A DNA stretch of 64,000 nt from Pteria penguin (Eukaryota > Mollusca > Bivalvia > Pterioida > Pteriidae), in contig CM068587.1 of the NCBI GenBank assembly GCA_035048485.1, positions 30,212,534 to 30,276,533 of the forward strand, read 5' to 3'. The notes under the pieces are model-generated. The model was not told the origin of the DNA, did no database searches, and saw nothing but the letters and a program-made list of their open reading frames with translations. Position numbers and translations under genes: made by a program. Shown here in pieces: positions 24,701-39,700 of this stretch. Position 1 is the stretch's first letter, and each line of letters begins with the position of its first letter.

Positions 24701-27700
24701 CCACAGTTTAATACATGAAGCCACACTGCTTAACTCCTCTGCGCTAATCGAATGTTTGCTATGTTATACTACCTATAGTATATTAATTACCTATCCAATT
24801 AAGAATTGACCACTTGGGGTGTAGTCAAACATCATATTAACCGTCATTGATGATTGCATTTTAATGAGTCAGGTCTCACAATAGAAATGAAGATTACTGT
24901 TACTTGAATTATAGTAAATAAAAGTGAATTGCCGACTTCAAAGCTTACATTGTTTAAACATGTACAGGTATAAATTTATCTGGACATAAATTCTTTTCAA
25001 TGCTGAAGTTGTATAACACAGCAGGACGTTAGAAAAACACCCTGATGCGATAGAAGTGAAATTAGTCAAGCACGAGATATATACTAGGGGGCTGTCAACA
25101 TTTAAATAGAGGAGACTGAGTTGACAAATCAAGCAGAAATTAGAAGTTTGGATGAAATTAATGTACAATTCACTAAAGATGTTAATGTATTAAATACATG
25201 ATAGATACATAATTATTTCTTTGTATAGAAATAAAACGCATAATTATTATAAGGAATGTGCGTTTACTTGTGTTTTACCGTGTATACCCATTCTTTCATC
25301 AAGAAATAAGATTTTATAACATCTAATGTACTATGATCCGATAATCCAGAAAATCCATTTACATGTATCTGGAAAAATCAGCCATGGAACAGATGTGTCT
25401 GGATAAACAGAGCATCACTGTACATACTTTGATGTAATGTATACTGACTACAGTATGATGTATTGACATTACTGACGTTAAGGTATACTGACCACACAGA
25501 TTCTGATGTGTACTGTCTACACTAACGGTCAGGTATACTAAAGAGGGACCAGGAATACTGACTATCTGGAACTTGAGGTATACTGACAATATGATGAACT
25601 GACACTACTGACGTTGAGGTATACTGACCATATAGACTCTGATGTGTAGTACTGTCTACACTAACAGTCAGGTATACTAAAGAGGGACCAGGAATACTGA
25701 CCATCTGGAACTTGAGGTATACTGACAATATGATGTACTGACACTACTGACCTTGAGGTATACTGACCATATAGACTCTGATGTGTACTGTCTACACTTA
25801 CAAACAGATATACTAAAGAGGGACCAGGATTACTGTCCATCTGGAACTTGAGGTATACTGACAATATGATGTACTGACACTACTGACCTTGAGGTATACT
25901 GACCATATAGACTTTGATGTGTACAGTCTACAATTACAAACAGGTATACTAAAGACGGACCAGGAATACTGACCATCTGGAACTTGAGGTATGCTGACAA
26001 TATGATGTACTGACACTACTGATCTTGAGGTATACTGACCACATAGACTTTGATGTCTACAGTCTACAATTACAAACAGGTATACTAAAGACGGACCAGG
26101 AATACTGACCATCTGGAACTTGAGGTATACTGACAGTATGATGTACTGACACTACTGACCTTGAGGTATACTGACCACATAGACTCTGATGTGTACTGTC
26201 TACACTTACAAACAGGTACACTAAAGAGGGACCAGGAATACTGACCATTTAGAACTTGAGGTATACTGACAATGTAATGTACTGACACCACTGACCTTGA
26301 GGTATACTGACCACACAGACTCTAATGTGTACTAAGCACACTCAAAAACATGTCTACCGAAGAGGTACCGGGAATACTAATCATTTAGAGGTACACTGAA
26401 AATACTAACCACATGATATATTGACAACACTGACCTTGAGGTGCACTGACCACATGATGTACTGATAACACTGACCTTGAGGTATACTGACCATGTGATG
26501 TACTGACAACACTGACCTTGAGGTATACTTGACAAGTCTTGTGTAACAGCTTCTTCCATTTCACAAGCAAAGGATCTCAAAGGAGTAGAGTTCACAGGAA
26601 GCCTATGTATTTTATCTGCATTATTTCTGCAAAAGTCAGAATGATTTTATGCTTATATTCATTACATTCATGTTTCCCCCCTTTTTTTGTAATATTGGAA
26701 GAATTCAGGTAAAGGATTCTGTATTAATGTCAAGATCATTTACTTTTGTGACAACTCATTAATTATATGCTTTAAATCTATAAATCTATACTTACAAGGA
26801 TGGTTTTACTTGGGTGTTGGACACAATAGCTGTCTTCATTTCCCTCTCTATCCAATACAAGACAGTTATACAATGAAAATGACATGATTTATTAAGCACT
26901 CATTACTTGCACTAAGTTCAGTTGTTAGAAAACTGTATATAATTATCATGTAATTAAGGAAATTTTTCATGGCCTTTTTTTCTCTCTAAAAGCTGTATAT
27001 AAATTTTCTTCAATGTGTAAAAAAGTATACACCAAAGAGCTTGCAGTCTAAATAATGTTTGGTACCTTATAATTTACAATGTATCTTGATTGATTGATTT
27101 TTGCTTCACGTCACACCACGAATATTTCATGTATATAGTGACGGCACCTGCCTGTTGTGGGGCATACAAACTTTGACCTTTGCAACTGACCAACCCGAAG
27201 CAGTGAGGGATCTTTAACGTGCCATGCATACCACGACAAGGGGCCTTGGTTTTTACTGTCTCATCCAAAAGACAGGACACCGGCATGACCAGAGCGGGAA
27301 TCGAACCCCAGCCTCCCGATCAGGAGTCCAGCACGATACCACTAGGCCACGCCGGCTTATGATTTATCTTGAAAAATGTTAACTTAATAGTTGATTAAGC
27401 TAAATACTTACCCAAGAGTAAAGAGATTCAAATCATACGATGAACTACCAATGTATTTAAGATTTTTTGAACAATGTATGACATCATCAACATACTAATT
27501 CACTAAAGTATTGCTGTAATAAACTGTAAATACTTTCTGTACCAAGACAAAACTCCCACTTGCCATTTTCAATAGCACATGAGTTATTTCTTCCTATAAC
27601 AAATATTTCATTTACTTAAATGTCTAGTACACATGAATATTATGTGTAATCAATTATTGAGGCATGTAACATTGATATAAAACTATACCGTATATACTCG

Positions 27701-30700
27701 CTTATAAGACGAGTTTTTGGGAGTTAAAATTCTTTCCAAAAGTTAGGGGGTCGTCTTATAGCCGAGATACATAGTAAAATCCATTGCAGTAGATCAGGAA
27801 ACACGTGACAATTGCCGTATTTTTCACACTTTACTGTGGTAAACGCGGACATCGGTAATCTAATTATAGGTTTGAAGTTCCCGAGATCAATTGATCTTGA
27901 TAAGGGGTTGTTGACAGGTAACTACCGGGCATTAATTCGCCGAAGATGACGAGAAAGAAATCAATAATTGGTAATGAATTGCATGGTTGTTTATTTAGTA
28001 ATAATTATGCCAAGCATACGGCAATTACGGTAACCTATAATGAGGAGTACGTAAGCCAGGGAGTCTTAAATGATTTGAATTTAAATAGATATCAATAATA
28101 AGATAATGAAGAGAACACAAGCTATCGGCACATCATACACATTTAATTATTTTAATTTGGTGCTCAATGTCATGATTTTTATATAAAATGTTGAGGTACA
28201 TAACTCTGGTTATCAGTCAATGACATTCGATTACAACATGAGTGCCTCTGGTAAACGTAAACGGAACTGTTATGATGCAGGATTTAAACTAAAAGTTGTT
28301 GAGTTCGCTGAAAAGCATAATAACTGTGCAGCCGAACGTGAATTTGGTGTAACAGAAAAAATGGTTCGTCAATGGCGCAAGAAGAAAAGTGAACTTTCTA
28401 CTAGTCGCAAATCTCTAAAAAAGATGAGACATTCTCATACTGTTCCATACGAGTCATTAGAAAGTGATTTAAACGCCTGGATAATAGAGTGTAGATCCAA
28501 AGGACTTATCGTTACCAGGACAGCTATTCGTTTACGTGCATTGCAAATGGCGAAAGATTCGAAGTATAATATTGTGAATTCTGGATTTTTAGCATCCGCT
28601 GGTTGGTGTACACGTTTCATGAGGCGTCATGATTTAGTATTGAGACAAAGAACACATATTGCCCAAAAACTGCCGGCTGATGTAGAATCAAAAGTTGATA
28701 ACTTTCAGAAGTTTATAATTTCGCTGCGCAAGGATTATGATTACCCGTTAAATGCCATCGGCAACATGGACGAAACACCCATGACATTTGATTTACCTGG
28801 GAATACTACCGTGCACATTAAAGGAGAAAAAACTGTGTCAGTAAAAACATGTGGTGCGGAGAAAGCACATTTTACTGTGGTGCTTTCTTGTTTGGCCGAT
28901 GGAACAAAACTGAAACCTATGTGTGTGTTTAAACGTAAAACCATGCCTAAGGAAAAATTACCTAGCGGTGTTATATGAATCAATAGTTGCTAAATTGCTT
29001 ACATACATGTATATCTTGTTAATATGTCCTTCGCTAAAATAAAATATGTAATAAATTCATGTAAAACAAATAAAGATCTTGTTATTTATTACTGTTACAC
29101 GGTAAAAACGAAAGAACTTGTGCATGGTCAAACCTTACATTGAATAGTGAACGAGATTTAGATAGTTGGCACTGCTCCAAAAAGGTCAATACGTACATGT
29201 ACATCATGCCCGAGAGCAATTTTTTACCTCGTCTTATAAGCGAGATATAGGTTAAGTACTAGATTTTTCCTCTGAAAGTGGGGGGGTCGTCTTATAAGCG
29301 AGTCGGCCTTATAAGCGAGTATATACGGTAGTTATTTTTAATTAGTGGATATCATATCTTATAGTGTCAAACACTGAAAAAATCATCCAAAAAAAATTAA
29401 AAGCAAACTCTATAAAAGGCTTTGACTGTATTCAACATATTACATTTTCAAAAATCATGCTTACTCATGTTGTCAATGTACAAGTGGAAAAATATTGAGT
29501 TGATAATGTAATTCTACAAAAATCAAACTCTACACCATGTACCTTGATTGATATCCATAACTGGTGTCACATGAGTCCCTGAAGCATTGTCTTGTACATG
29601 AGTCTGTGAATCAGTGTTGTGTTGTCCATTCTGATCAGTCTCTGTGACATAATTTCCTCTTAGAGCGGCCTTAGTTCTTGCTTTGGTTTCTTCAGAACAT
29701 TTACTTGGAAATGTTGCACAACTAACCTTGCTTGACTGCTTAGATTTCAAAGTAGTACCTATAAATTATATAGAGAAAAGATATGATAACTGACTCACAA
29801 TGAAACAACATAAATGTGGTATAAATACATGAATGCAGCAATAAGTCAATTTAGTGATCATTCATTTTCTTATTTCCTGCCTTCACCTATACTTGTAATA
29901 CTGTTCAATAAGAGAAATGTAATCATTGCTAAATTGGTATGCAAGATGTCAATTAGAAGTAATGCTTTTAGGTCTGAGCATTATTTGCTTTAACTAAAAC
30001 ATGATTTTTGTGCGAGATATCTTTAAGCTTTTCTGAAATATTCAGTAAGGTATGAGAGATACAAATGGTGATTTTGCCTTGAAATATAGAAATGTTGATA
30101 CCATACATGGACAAAAACGAGTCCATGATTATATTAAACATTCGCATTGAGACAAAGACCTAAAAAAATAACCTGAGGCAACATTTGGATATAAAATAAT
30201 TAAGGCTACCACAAAATGACCATCAACATGTTTCGCAAGATTTCAAAGCTTACTCAAGAAATTCATAGTTGTTGTGAAAATTTGAAAGACGATAAATATA
30301 CATCACTTGTAATAAGATTCTGAAATGATTTTGATTCAGGATATTCTAGGTTACGACGACTTTCCTCTATGAACTACCTACACCAATATCAGTAAGTTTT
30401 CATACAATCTCTAATGGATCCTTTTATTTCCAATTTTAATTTTGTGAAGATCCATGACATACTACTTTGGATTACATTAAGAGACAACAATGTTCACAGC
30501 ATCTTTTTATCATCCCATATGCTATGTATAAATTTACTGTAACATGGACAATACTTTGATAAATTTATACACCAAAAATGCAGTTTCAATAAATTTAGTC
30601 AGTTGCATGAAACCTATCATTTCAACAGTCAAAATGTATATACATCCAAATTTGTGTTTTTAACCTCTAGTTAACACTAAATATAAAGCAGACAAACAGC

Positions 30701-33700
30701 TTGTATTGTTGAAATATCAGGTTTTTGTAAATCATTTAAGAAAATTTCTGTTCAATCAATAATTCCATCAAGATATCTTTTTGGTGCAGTGGATATGATC
30801 TAGTAGATTAGAATAGACTATATAGTGTTGCCATGTTGATACACAAATTTCTACCTGTATTTGTTGGTGTAGCAGATGTCCAGACATAAGTGTAGTTATC
30901 TTCCCCTGTGTTGTCGTCAAAACTGGAATTCTCTTCTATTGTCATAATGATGTCATCACTACTGCTGTTCTCTAGAAATAAACATCAAAACAACTTGAAT
31001 GATGCAATCTTATGAGGAGTAATCATTGTTACAGGATTTACTGAACAAGAAACAGCTACAGATGGTATGGTCGAATTGCAAAGGAAATTTGAAACAAGGT
31101 CAAGGTCACAAGTTCAAATGTTATGGTATCAATTGAAAGCATTCATTATAAAGAACCTATGTGTGAAGTATCAAAGCCCTACCCTATTGATTCAAAAGAT
31201 ATAGCCAAATCTAAAATTTGTTAAAGGTAGGTCAAATTCCAAGGCAAAGTTCACAAGGTCAAAAAGTTGTGGCATAATTTGAAGGCACTGGTCATAAGGA
31301 ACGTATGTGTGAAGTACTATGTTAACACTCCTCTTAGTTGCTGAGATTTTGCTTCAACCAGAAACTTTAACCAAAATGTTGACAGACAGACAGGTGAAGA
31401 CACATGGACAATCTATAGATCAAAATTCCTTTGCAATCCAGTCAAAATTGCATATTACTTTACAAGCCAAAATATTTCACATTTCAATGCCAGACTTCTG
31501 ATTAACCATCAAAATGAACGGTAGTTTGGAGGTGAAAGAAACCAGAGAGAACATGTAAACTGACCTAGACACTAGATCTTCCTACAGTTCAGACCAAGTA
31601 TTAAGCACTGGCTGGTCAGAAATGCATGGTTACAATGAATTCCAACAAACCTTGAGCCAATTATGCCACTTAATCTTAAATACTGAGGATTTTCCGTACA
31701 ATACCTTAGTCAACAACGCCAACAATTCCTCTTAATATCAGATGATTTTGAGACAATGTTACAGTTCAGCACAAAACTTTAGCCTACTACACCATTAAAG
31801 GTGATATACTAAAGTTCAAAGTGCAGCACCTTTGGCATACTTTATCACTAAATCCTCTTTTTTTCTGCACATACCTTGGCTAATGCAACTAAATCCTCTA
31901 CTCGAAGTGAAACACTATAGCAAATTTTAGTACAACACCCTGGTATACTATATCACTTAAACCTCTGGTTTCTGCACGTAACTTGGTCTACTATGCCACT
32001 TAATCCTCAGATTAAAGATGATATACTATAGCAAGTTCCAGTACAGCACCGTTACCCACTCCGTCAGTAACTCCTTTTCTTCATTGCATCTGCACACCTT
32101 ATATCCTACTAAGCCAGTAAATCTCTTTGTTTGTTGCTTCTGGGCACCTTATTCTACTATGCCACTAAATCCTCCTGTTCTTTGTATCTGCACACTTAAT
32201 TCTATTATACCATTAAATCCTCTTGTCAGAGGCGATATGCCACAGTGGGTTCCAATACAACACCTTAGTCTAAATCCTCTTGCCATAGATGATATCTTAC
32301 ATGTATAGTGAATTCCAGTACAATACTTATCCTACTATGCCACTCAATCCTCTTGTCACAGATGATATCTTATAGTGAATTCCTGTACAATACTTATCCT
32401 ACTATGCCACTCAATCCTCTTGTCACAGATGATATCTTATAGTGAATTCCAGTACAATTCTTATCCTACTATGCCACTCAATCCTCTTGTCACAGATGAT
32501 ATCTTATAGTGAATTCCTGTACAATTCTTATCCTACTATGCCACTCAATCCCCTTATCATAATTAATCTTAAAGTGAATTCCAGTACAATACTTATCCTA
32601 CTATCCCACTAAATCCTCTTGTCAGAGGTGATATCCAAATGTGTATTCCAAAGCAATACCTTATCCTACTATGCCACTAAATCCTCTTGTCAAAGGTGAT
32701 ACATGTACCCTATAGTGAATTCCAGTACGATACCTTAGCCTACTCAGTCATTTTAAAAGCTGCATTCTAAATATTTCTTCTCAAAACGTACAGTAATGAA
32801 TATATGTTATCACATTCCCCATGCTGAATTGCAGTATGGTTTTTTTTTCAACTTTAACTACTGGATAATATAAAATACAAACCACTGAAATGTTGATTAT
32901 TTGAATCTTTCTGCATGTTTCCGAGCATCCTAGGTAGCAAGAAATTGATCTTTTGTTGCCCTAGAATATAATACTAGAGTTAATTACCCTTGCTCTACAT
33001 ATGTAACAGAACTCTAGATTTAATATTAGATACAAATGCCATAACTGTGTTCAAATCATAAAAGCAATGATACTGGTCAATTTTAGAAAACTTATGGAAT
33101 AAGAACCCATTATTTTAAGTTTCTCTTTGAGTTTTATACTGTTTTTGCACATATGCATAACACAAATTAGTTTACCCAATAAGCAATGCCTGACACCTCT
33201 TTATACCAATTATCTGACCATATTCATACATGTACACAAGAACATCTATATCAACCCCAAAATGGAGTGTATTCCAAGAAAGGTTAAGCAGAGATTTTCA
33301 TGTATCATTCCTAAAGCTGTTCTTGGAATTAACTCCATTTCTGGAAACATATGGGTATCTATATCTATCATGAATTACCATGGTCATATGATAGACTTGG
33401 TGAAACTTGCAGGGGATAAGAAAATTGTTTACCATACAAAACATGGCCAAGACTCTGCAAATCAAGTGTTATGCTTTCACGTAATATATATTGCTTTACT
33501 GACTTACAAAACCAAACTAGAAAGTAATGCTCTAACAAATAAATGTGCCATGCATCTGCTCAGTCTAAAGTGAGATAGATTGATGGACTATTGTTTTACG
33601 TCTCTCCATGATTATTTCACGTATATGGTGACAGTATATGCCTGATGCATCACACAGAAATTTATACCTGTTCAATGGACCTACCAATAGCAGTGGGGAA

Positions 33701-36700
33701 TCTTTTACGTACCACACCTAACGTGACATGGGACTTCGGTTTTTACTGTGTTATCGAAAAAGACAGAACACCAGTGCACCCTTGATGGGAGTCAAACCCT
33801 GGACCTCCCATTCACAAGCCAAGCACCTCATCTACTAAGCTACACTAGCTTAAGTGTGAGATCCTTAAGTATTGCCTGCAGGCTTAGCAGACAGTAGTCA
33901 CTGAGACTAGTGAATGTAAAAATGTTGTGGTAAATGAGAGACTGATCATACAACTCATACAACAGAATTTTAAGGGTATAATCATTTGTTCACATGTCAT
34001 GTTTTCCTCCCTCCTGAAAAGCTCTATACTATCATCCTCCCATTCAAATGGTGCTGAAGATTTCTCAGGAACTTGATAGTTGGGTTCTGTTCTAGGATTT
34101 GCCACAGAGTTTTTCTGCTCTTTTCTAGAAACTGCATCTTTGCCAAAATTTGTATTTTCATTCTTTCTTCTTGATTCAGGAATCTGTTGTAAACCAAGCG
34201 TCAACAAATTTAAGAAGACTAAACAATGTTTGTTGAATACAATATTTTGGTTAAGACACTGAGTTTCAGTTCTGAAATTGAATGTATACATTAAAATCAA
34301 GTGTATCTTATTTTCACTTATTTCCTGGAAACTAATCTTGCCACTTTAATCTCTGCCCTTCATAAACAATAACCATGTGTATTTTCCCAACACATTCTAC
34401 TGTGTACCTAATTGCTCCAATATCCTTGACCTTAGAATAAAATAGAATGATAGGTATCAATAGATTATTGATACATGTACCATGTGTACAATGATTCTGG
34501 GGCTTATTGTCCTGATATCTATTAAAGTTCTGACTTTATGAGAATTATGTGTACTAGCCACATTTAATATAATAATAATCCTGAGGCTTACAGCTTTATC
34601 ATAATTGTTTACATGGTGTTCACAATGAAATGTTACACATGTACAGTACCACAACATGTGGCAACATAACACATCTCAGGACCCTAACACATGCAAGGTA
34701 CCATCTGTTTGTTTAATTCTTGTTTGACTTCACAACAAAACAAATGCACAGATAAAGTGACGTCATCTGCCTGATGCAATGCACTGAAATTTAGACCTTA
34801 GGGTACCAACGAAGGAGGGAGCTTTTACCTGTCACATCTACCATGACACATGACATTGACTTTTACTGCCTGATTCACAAGACAGGACTTCAGCAATGAG
34901 ACACCAAAAGAACGAAAACAGAGGACCTATGGGTCACAAGCTAAACATTTAATCAATGGATCTATACTAGTTCCATGGTGCCATTATACCATAACACATC
35001 TACAATACTTCAAACTAGAGCATTTTTGTAAAACATATGCTCCTGCGTGGGCTTAATTCATTGCAGCAACAAGCTATCCTAAATTATAAGTTTCATGGGC
35101 CATAACTCCTACAAATATTATCAGTAGTGTAGTATTGCCTTTTAACATATTGATCCTCAAATCTGTAGGCATTCTTCCCTTTTAATAAGATTTTAAATTA
35201 CCTCTGATTAAAAGACTTTGGCTGTAAAATATGTGAAATATGATCAAATTCTGATGAGCATTTAATAAATTATGATAATATATGAGAATCATCTGGAAAC
35301 CAATAATTTCAGCCTTTTCTATCAGCTGTGACCTTGACCTTTGACTTTATGATCCCAAAATCAACAGGGTAATTCCTCTCTTGACAAGTAAGCATATATC
35401 CAAATTTGTTTTGAGTATGCTGAAAGGTACTGGAGTTATCATTTTGAAACCAATAATAAAGTCTATTTTCATTAGCTGTGACCTTGAACTTCCATCTTTT
35501 GACCCCAAAATCAATAGGCTTCTTCCTCTCTTGATAATTACATGTAAGTACATATCCAAATTGGGTTGGAATATGTTAAAAAGTACGTGAGTGGTCTTCT
35601 GGAAACCATTAATTACAGTATATTTTCATCAGTTGTGACCTTGACCTTTGACCTTTTAACCCCAACATCAATAAGGCTCTTCTTTTGATAAGTAAGCATA
35701 TACCCAAATTTGATTTAATTAAGTTGAAAAGTGCCTGAGTTATCATCCGGAAACCAATGTGTGACGGAAGAACAGAAGGACGGACAAAGCAAGCACTTGA
35801 TGTCCCCTACCATACCTGGCAGGGACATAAAAATGGTACCATAACACCTCTATCTGTATCGCAATACAGATACCATAACACATCTATAGTACCATAAGAT
35901 TTGCATGGTACCATAACACATCTATCTATATTACAACACATGCATGATACCATAACACATCAAGAGTACCATAACATGTGCAATGATACCATTAGCTAAT
36001 CCATCTATCTGTACCACAACACACATACCATACCACATCTATAGTACCATAACATGCATGGTTCCATAAGATGTCTATCTGTACCACAACACAATTAAGG
36101 TACCATAGCACATCTTCAGCAGCAAAACACAAGTACCATAACATATCTACAGTACTATAACATATGCATAATATGACATATCATCTGTACAACAACATAC
36201 ACATTAAGGTACCATAACATATCCACAGTACTGTAACATATGCATGATATGACATATCATCTGTACCACAACATACACATTAAGGTACCAAAACACATCT
36301 ACAGTACTATAACATATGCACGATATGACATATCATCTGTACCACAACATACACATTAAGGTACCATAACACATCTACAGTACTGTAACATATGCATGAT
36401 ATGATATATCATCTGTACCACAACATACACATCAAGGTATCATAACAAATCTAGTATGATCTACTGTACTATAACATATGCATGATATGACATCTGTACC
36501 ACTACATACACATTAAGGTACCATAACATACCTACTGTACCAAAATACATGCAAAGTGAACATACAGATTCAATAAAAAAAACTTTTACAACATATACCT
36601 TGTTTTTAAAGACCCTGGGTATGTTACTTCTGGTAATGGGCGAGTCTTTCTTCTCTCTCCTGTAATTGTACAGATGCTTTATAGAAAGTCTTCAAGCAGG

Positions 36701-39700
36701 AAATTTTAGAGGTAACTTTATTCTTTTAAGTTCAGAGGGATACAAAGTAAGAAACAGTAGATGAAAAGAACATAAAGGCCCTGTACCAATCATTTATAGA
36801 TATGACTTTTTCATTTAAGAAGAAACTCTATTTCAGTATTTGAAATTTCACTTTTATTGAAGAACTTTATGCTTGATTACAACATAATATTTAAAATATT
36901 TGCAATAGTTTTAGTAGCATGTAGAATAAAGAAAAGTTTTTACCTTGTAAATTTTGTAAGAACTTTTTCTGTCATGTTGATTTTCTTTGATGCAGCTTTC
37001 TGCCTTATTTGTAGTACATTGCTATTAACAATATCTACAATGAGAAATAAGGAATAAAATGCAGCATGTGATGCTACATAGGTCCTATAATCTGCATCCA
37101 TCAGAGCCATTGAAGTTGTAGAGGTAGGTGGCTGTATACATATCTTCATGTTGCTATACAAAGACCATCATAATCTTTAGCATTTCATGATAAAGTTTCA
37201 GATAAACCCATTGCTTACTTTCAAGGTAGAAACATTCAGTAACTGACTTGCAGAATTAGACCACAGACAATGAAAATTGGAACAGATCTTTATTCTTTCA
37301 CAAAGAATACAAACTAAATTTAATTCGATATCTCAAAGCATATACAATAAAAATCATTTCTATCCAAACTGGCAAAAATGAATTTATTCTAATGAAACAT
37401 GATATTTATGTGTCAGAGAAGAAAACTCATCCCAAGTCAACATCGACCTTCAACTTGGATGCATTACACTAAGTGAAGGACAAGGTCGTGACACACTGCT
37501 ACCTAGTAGGAACTTTTTACCTAGTGTGAACTGGGTTTGAAATTTACTGAATGAACAAGTAAGTACAACAAGATCATTTGAAATTACCTTGTTGTTTTGT
37601 ATCTCTTTCCATAGGAACATATATGACAGGATGGATACTATTAATAATTAAAAATAATAAGGTATGAGATGTTACCAGTATCCCTAAATGATACAATATT
37701 CTTATCATTATCATGGTTATGATACTTTAGCAATTAATGTTTCTAAACCCAAAGAAATGAATTCATACATGTCAATGTTTGATCCAATTTCAAAGTACAT
37801 TTTAATTGTTTTTCATACTTGATCTTTATGGAGCTATGTTAAATAAAGGAATGTCCATACTTTCAGTCACAAAAAAATGTTTACTTTGTGCTTAAAGAAT
37901 AAGGAATCTAAGCTTAAACAGTATCCATACACATTTCGAATAATTATAAAGGGTACTGGTATACATTTAAGAAGGGTACAGACAGGTAATTTTAGAAAAT
38001 GGATTGTTACAGCATAAATTATTGATACTGTACAACAAGCATTTAATCATACATACGCACAAACTTTGATGATTTTAGTACCAACGACATCTTGCTTACA
38101 AAGCTGCCATAAAATGGTTAACTGTGACCTTGTTCTTGACTATATGACCTAGTCCCAATGATACAATTTGTATGTTGTCTACAGGGTTTCACAATATTTA
38201 ACTGTGACTTTGATCTATTACCTTGAAACATTATAGATGTCAGCCTCTCTCCATGAGGTTCATATTTGCCATCATTGATGTTCCTAGCCCAACATTAGTG
38301 TTTATAGCTTGTATAATGATACAATTTGTATGTTGTCTACAGGGTTTCACCACAATATTTAACTGTGACTTTGACCTATTACCTTGAAACATCATAAGTG
38401 TCAGCCTCTGTCCATTAGAAACATATTAATCAACATTGATGTTCCTGGCCCAACAATGGTGTTTATATCTTGCCTACAAGGTGCAGACTCAGTCTAGTGT
38501 ACTCAAAGACTATGTCACAAAGTTTTACACATTTTTTTCAAACTTGATACGAACAGAGAAAATCCATGGCCATTTCATAAAATAGGTGCTTTTTATGTGT
38601 CACAGTTTGAAAACTTCTGTCACAGTTTAGATGGTAATGTTACAAAAATGTGACAAATGTGAGGATTGTGCGAGCCTTGCAGACAAGTGTATCATACCAC
38701 ACCATAATACATTCCATTTTAAACACGGTTTGATGCATATTTCAGAATGCTCATGTAAAAAGAAGTATTTCAATCATATACCAACAACAAGATGTAGATC
38801 ACTCCATACAAAATCAACCTGTATTATCCTGTCTTCAGTGGTCACTTTTATTGTTCAAAGGCAGTCTAATACAGGTGTGACCGTATCAAAAATTAATCCA
38901 AGTACACTTGATTAATACAACATAAAATATTTTTGTTCTTCACCTTGTTCAGGAGAAAATGGAGACAAGATATTATCATCTTTAAAAACAATCTCTGCAT
39001 GCTCATCTGATACTTTCTTTTCTGCTTCAACTTGCTTGTTTTTAGCTTTTGTAGTCTTTCTTCTCGAGTATGTTTTCATAACTGTGGCACTATTTTATTC
39101 TAGTTCTGTTTTCCTATTTCAAAACATTCAATACTACATGTATATCATTAACTATAATGTAGTAATTCAAACAATGTTAAGTTAATTAATACTAAAGCTT
39201 ACTATACCTTAATACTAATGGTAACACGAGTTCATAAAAATGTACATGTACAATATAAATATCTATTATCATTAAAGACCTCTGGAAATTAATTAACAAA
39301 AAGAGTCACTCAGACCAAGTACTTGGTATAAAGTTTCATGTTTGGCTAACACCTGTAACAAAGTTCCAAACCATACACTGATTAAAAAAAAAAAGAATTG
39401 TATACCATACAAGATAGGTATGAACTGCATGTATATGATGCAAGATTGAATTATTTCAAAACTCACAACAACAGATAAAAAAAAATACAAAAAAAAATTA
39501 CTTTGTATTTTGATAGAAATTAATGTCAAAACTAAGTGTTTGCTAGGTCAAATAATGTGCCAGCAGGACTTCTTTGGCTAATACAAACTGTGTTTTCTCT
39601 GATGTCTCATAGCTGAAGTTAAGTTTAACTGATAATGTGATTGAAATCCATATATTTCAAAATTCATGGTACATAGGCCTAATGCTTCGATTCATTTTCA

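Noticed and set aside
25359..26595. Series of overlapping minus-strand ORFs rich in QYTS and SVYLK
   Set aside because: They only translate the 136-bp satellite. The exception is the segment 26626-26529, which has proper splice sites and joins the gene in phase.
33127..33573. 148-codon plus-strand ORF
   Set aside because: It is the longest single-frame ORF not assigned to a gene or element, but it lies antisense in an intron, runs into the boundary of a SINE, has no recognisable domain and the composition expected of translated AT-rich DNA.
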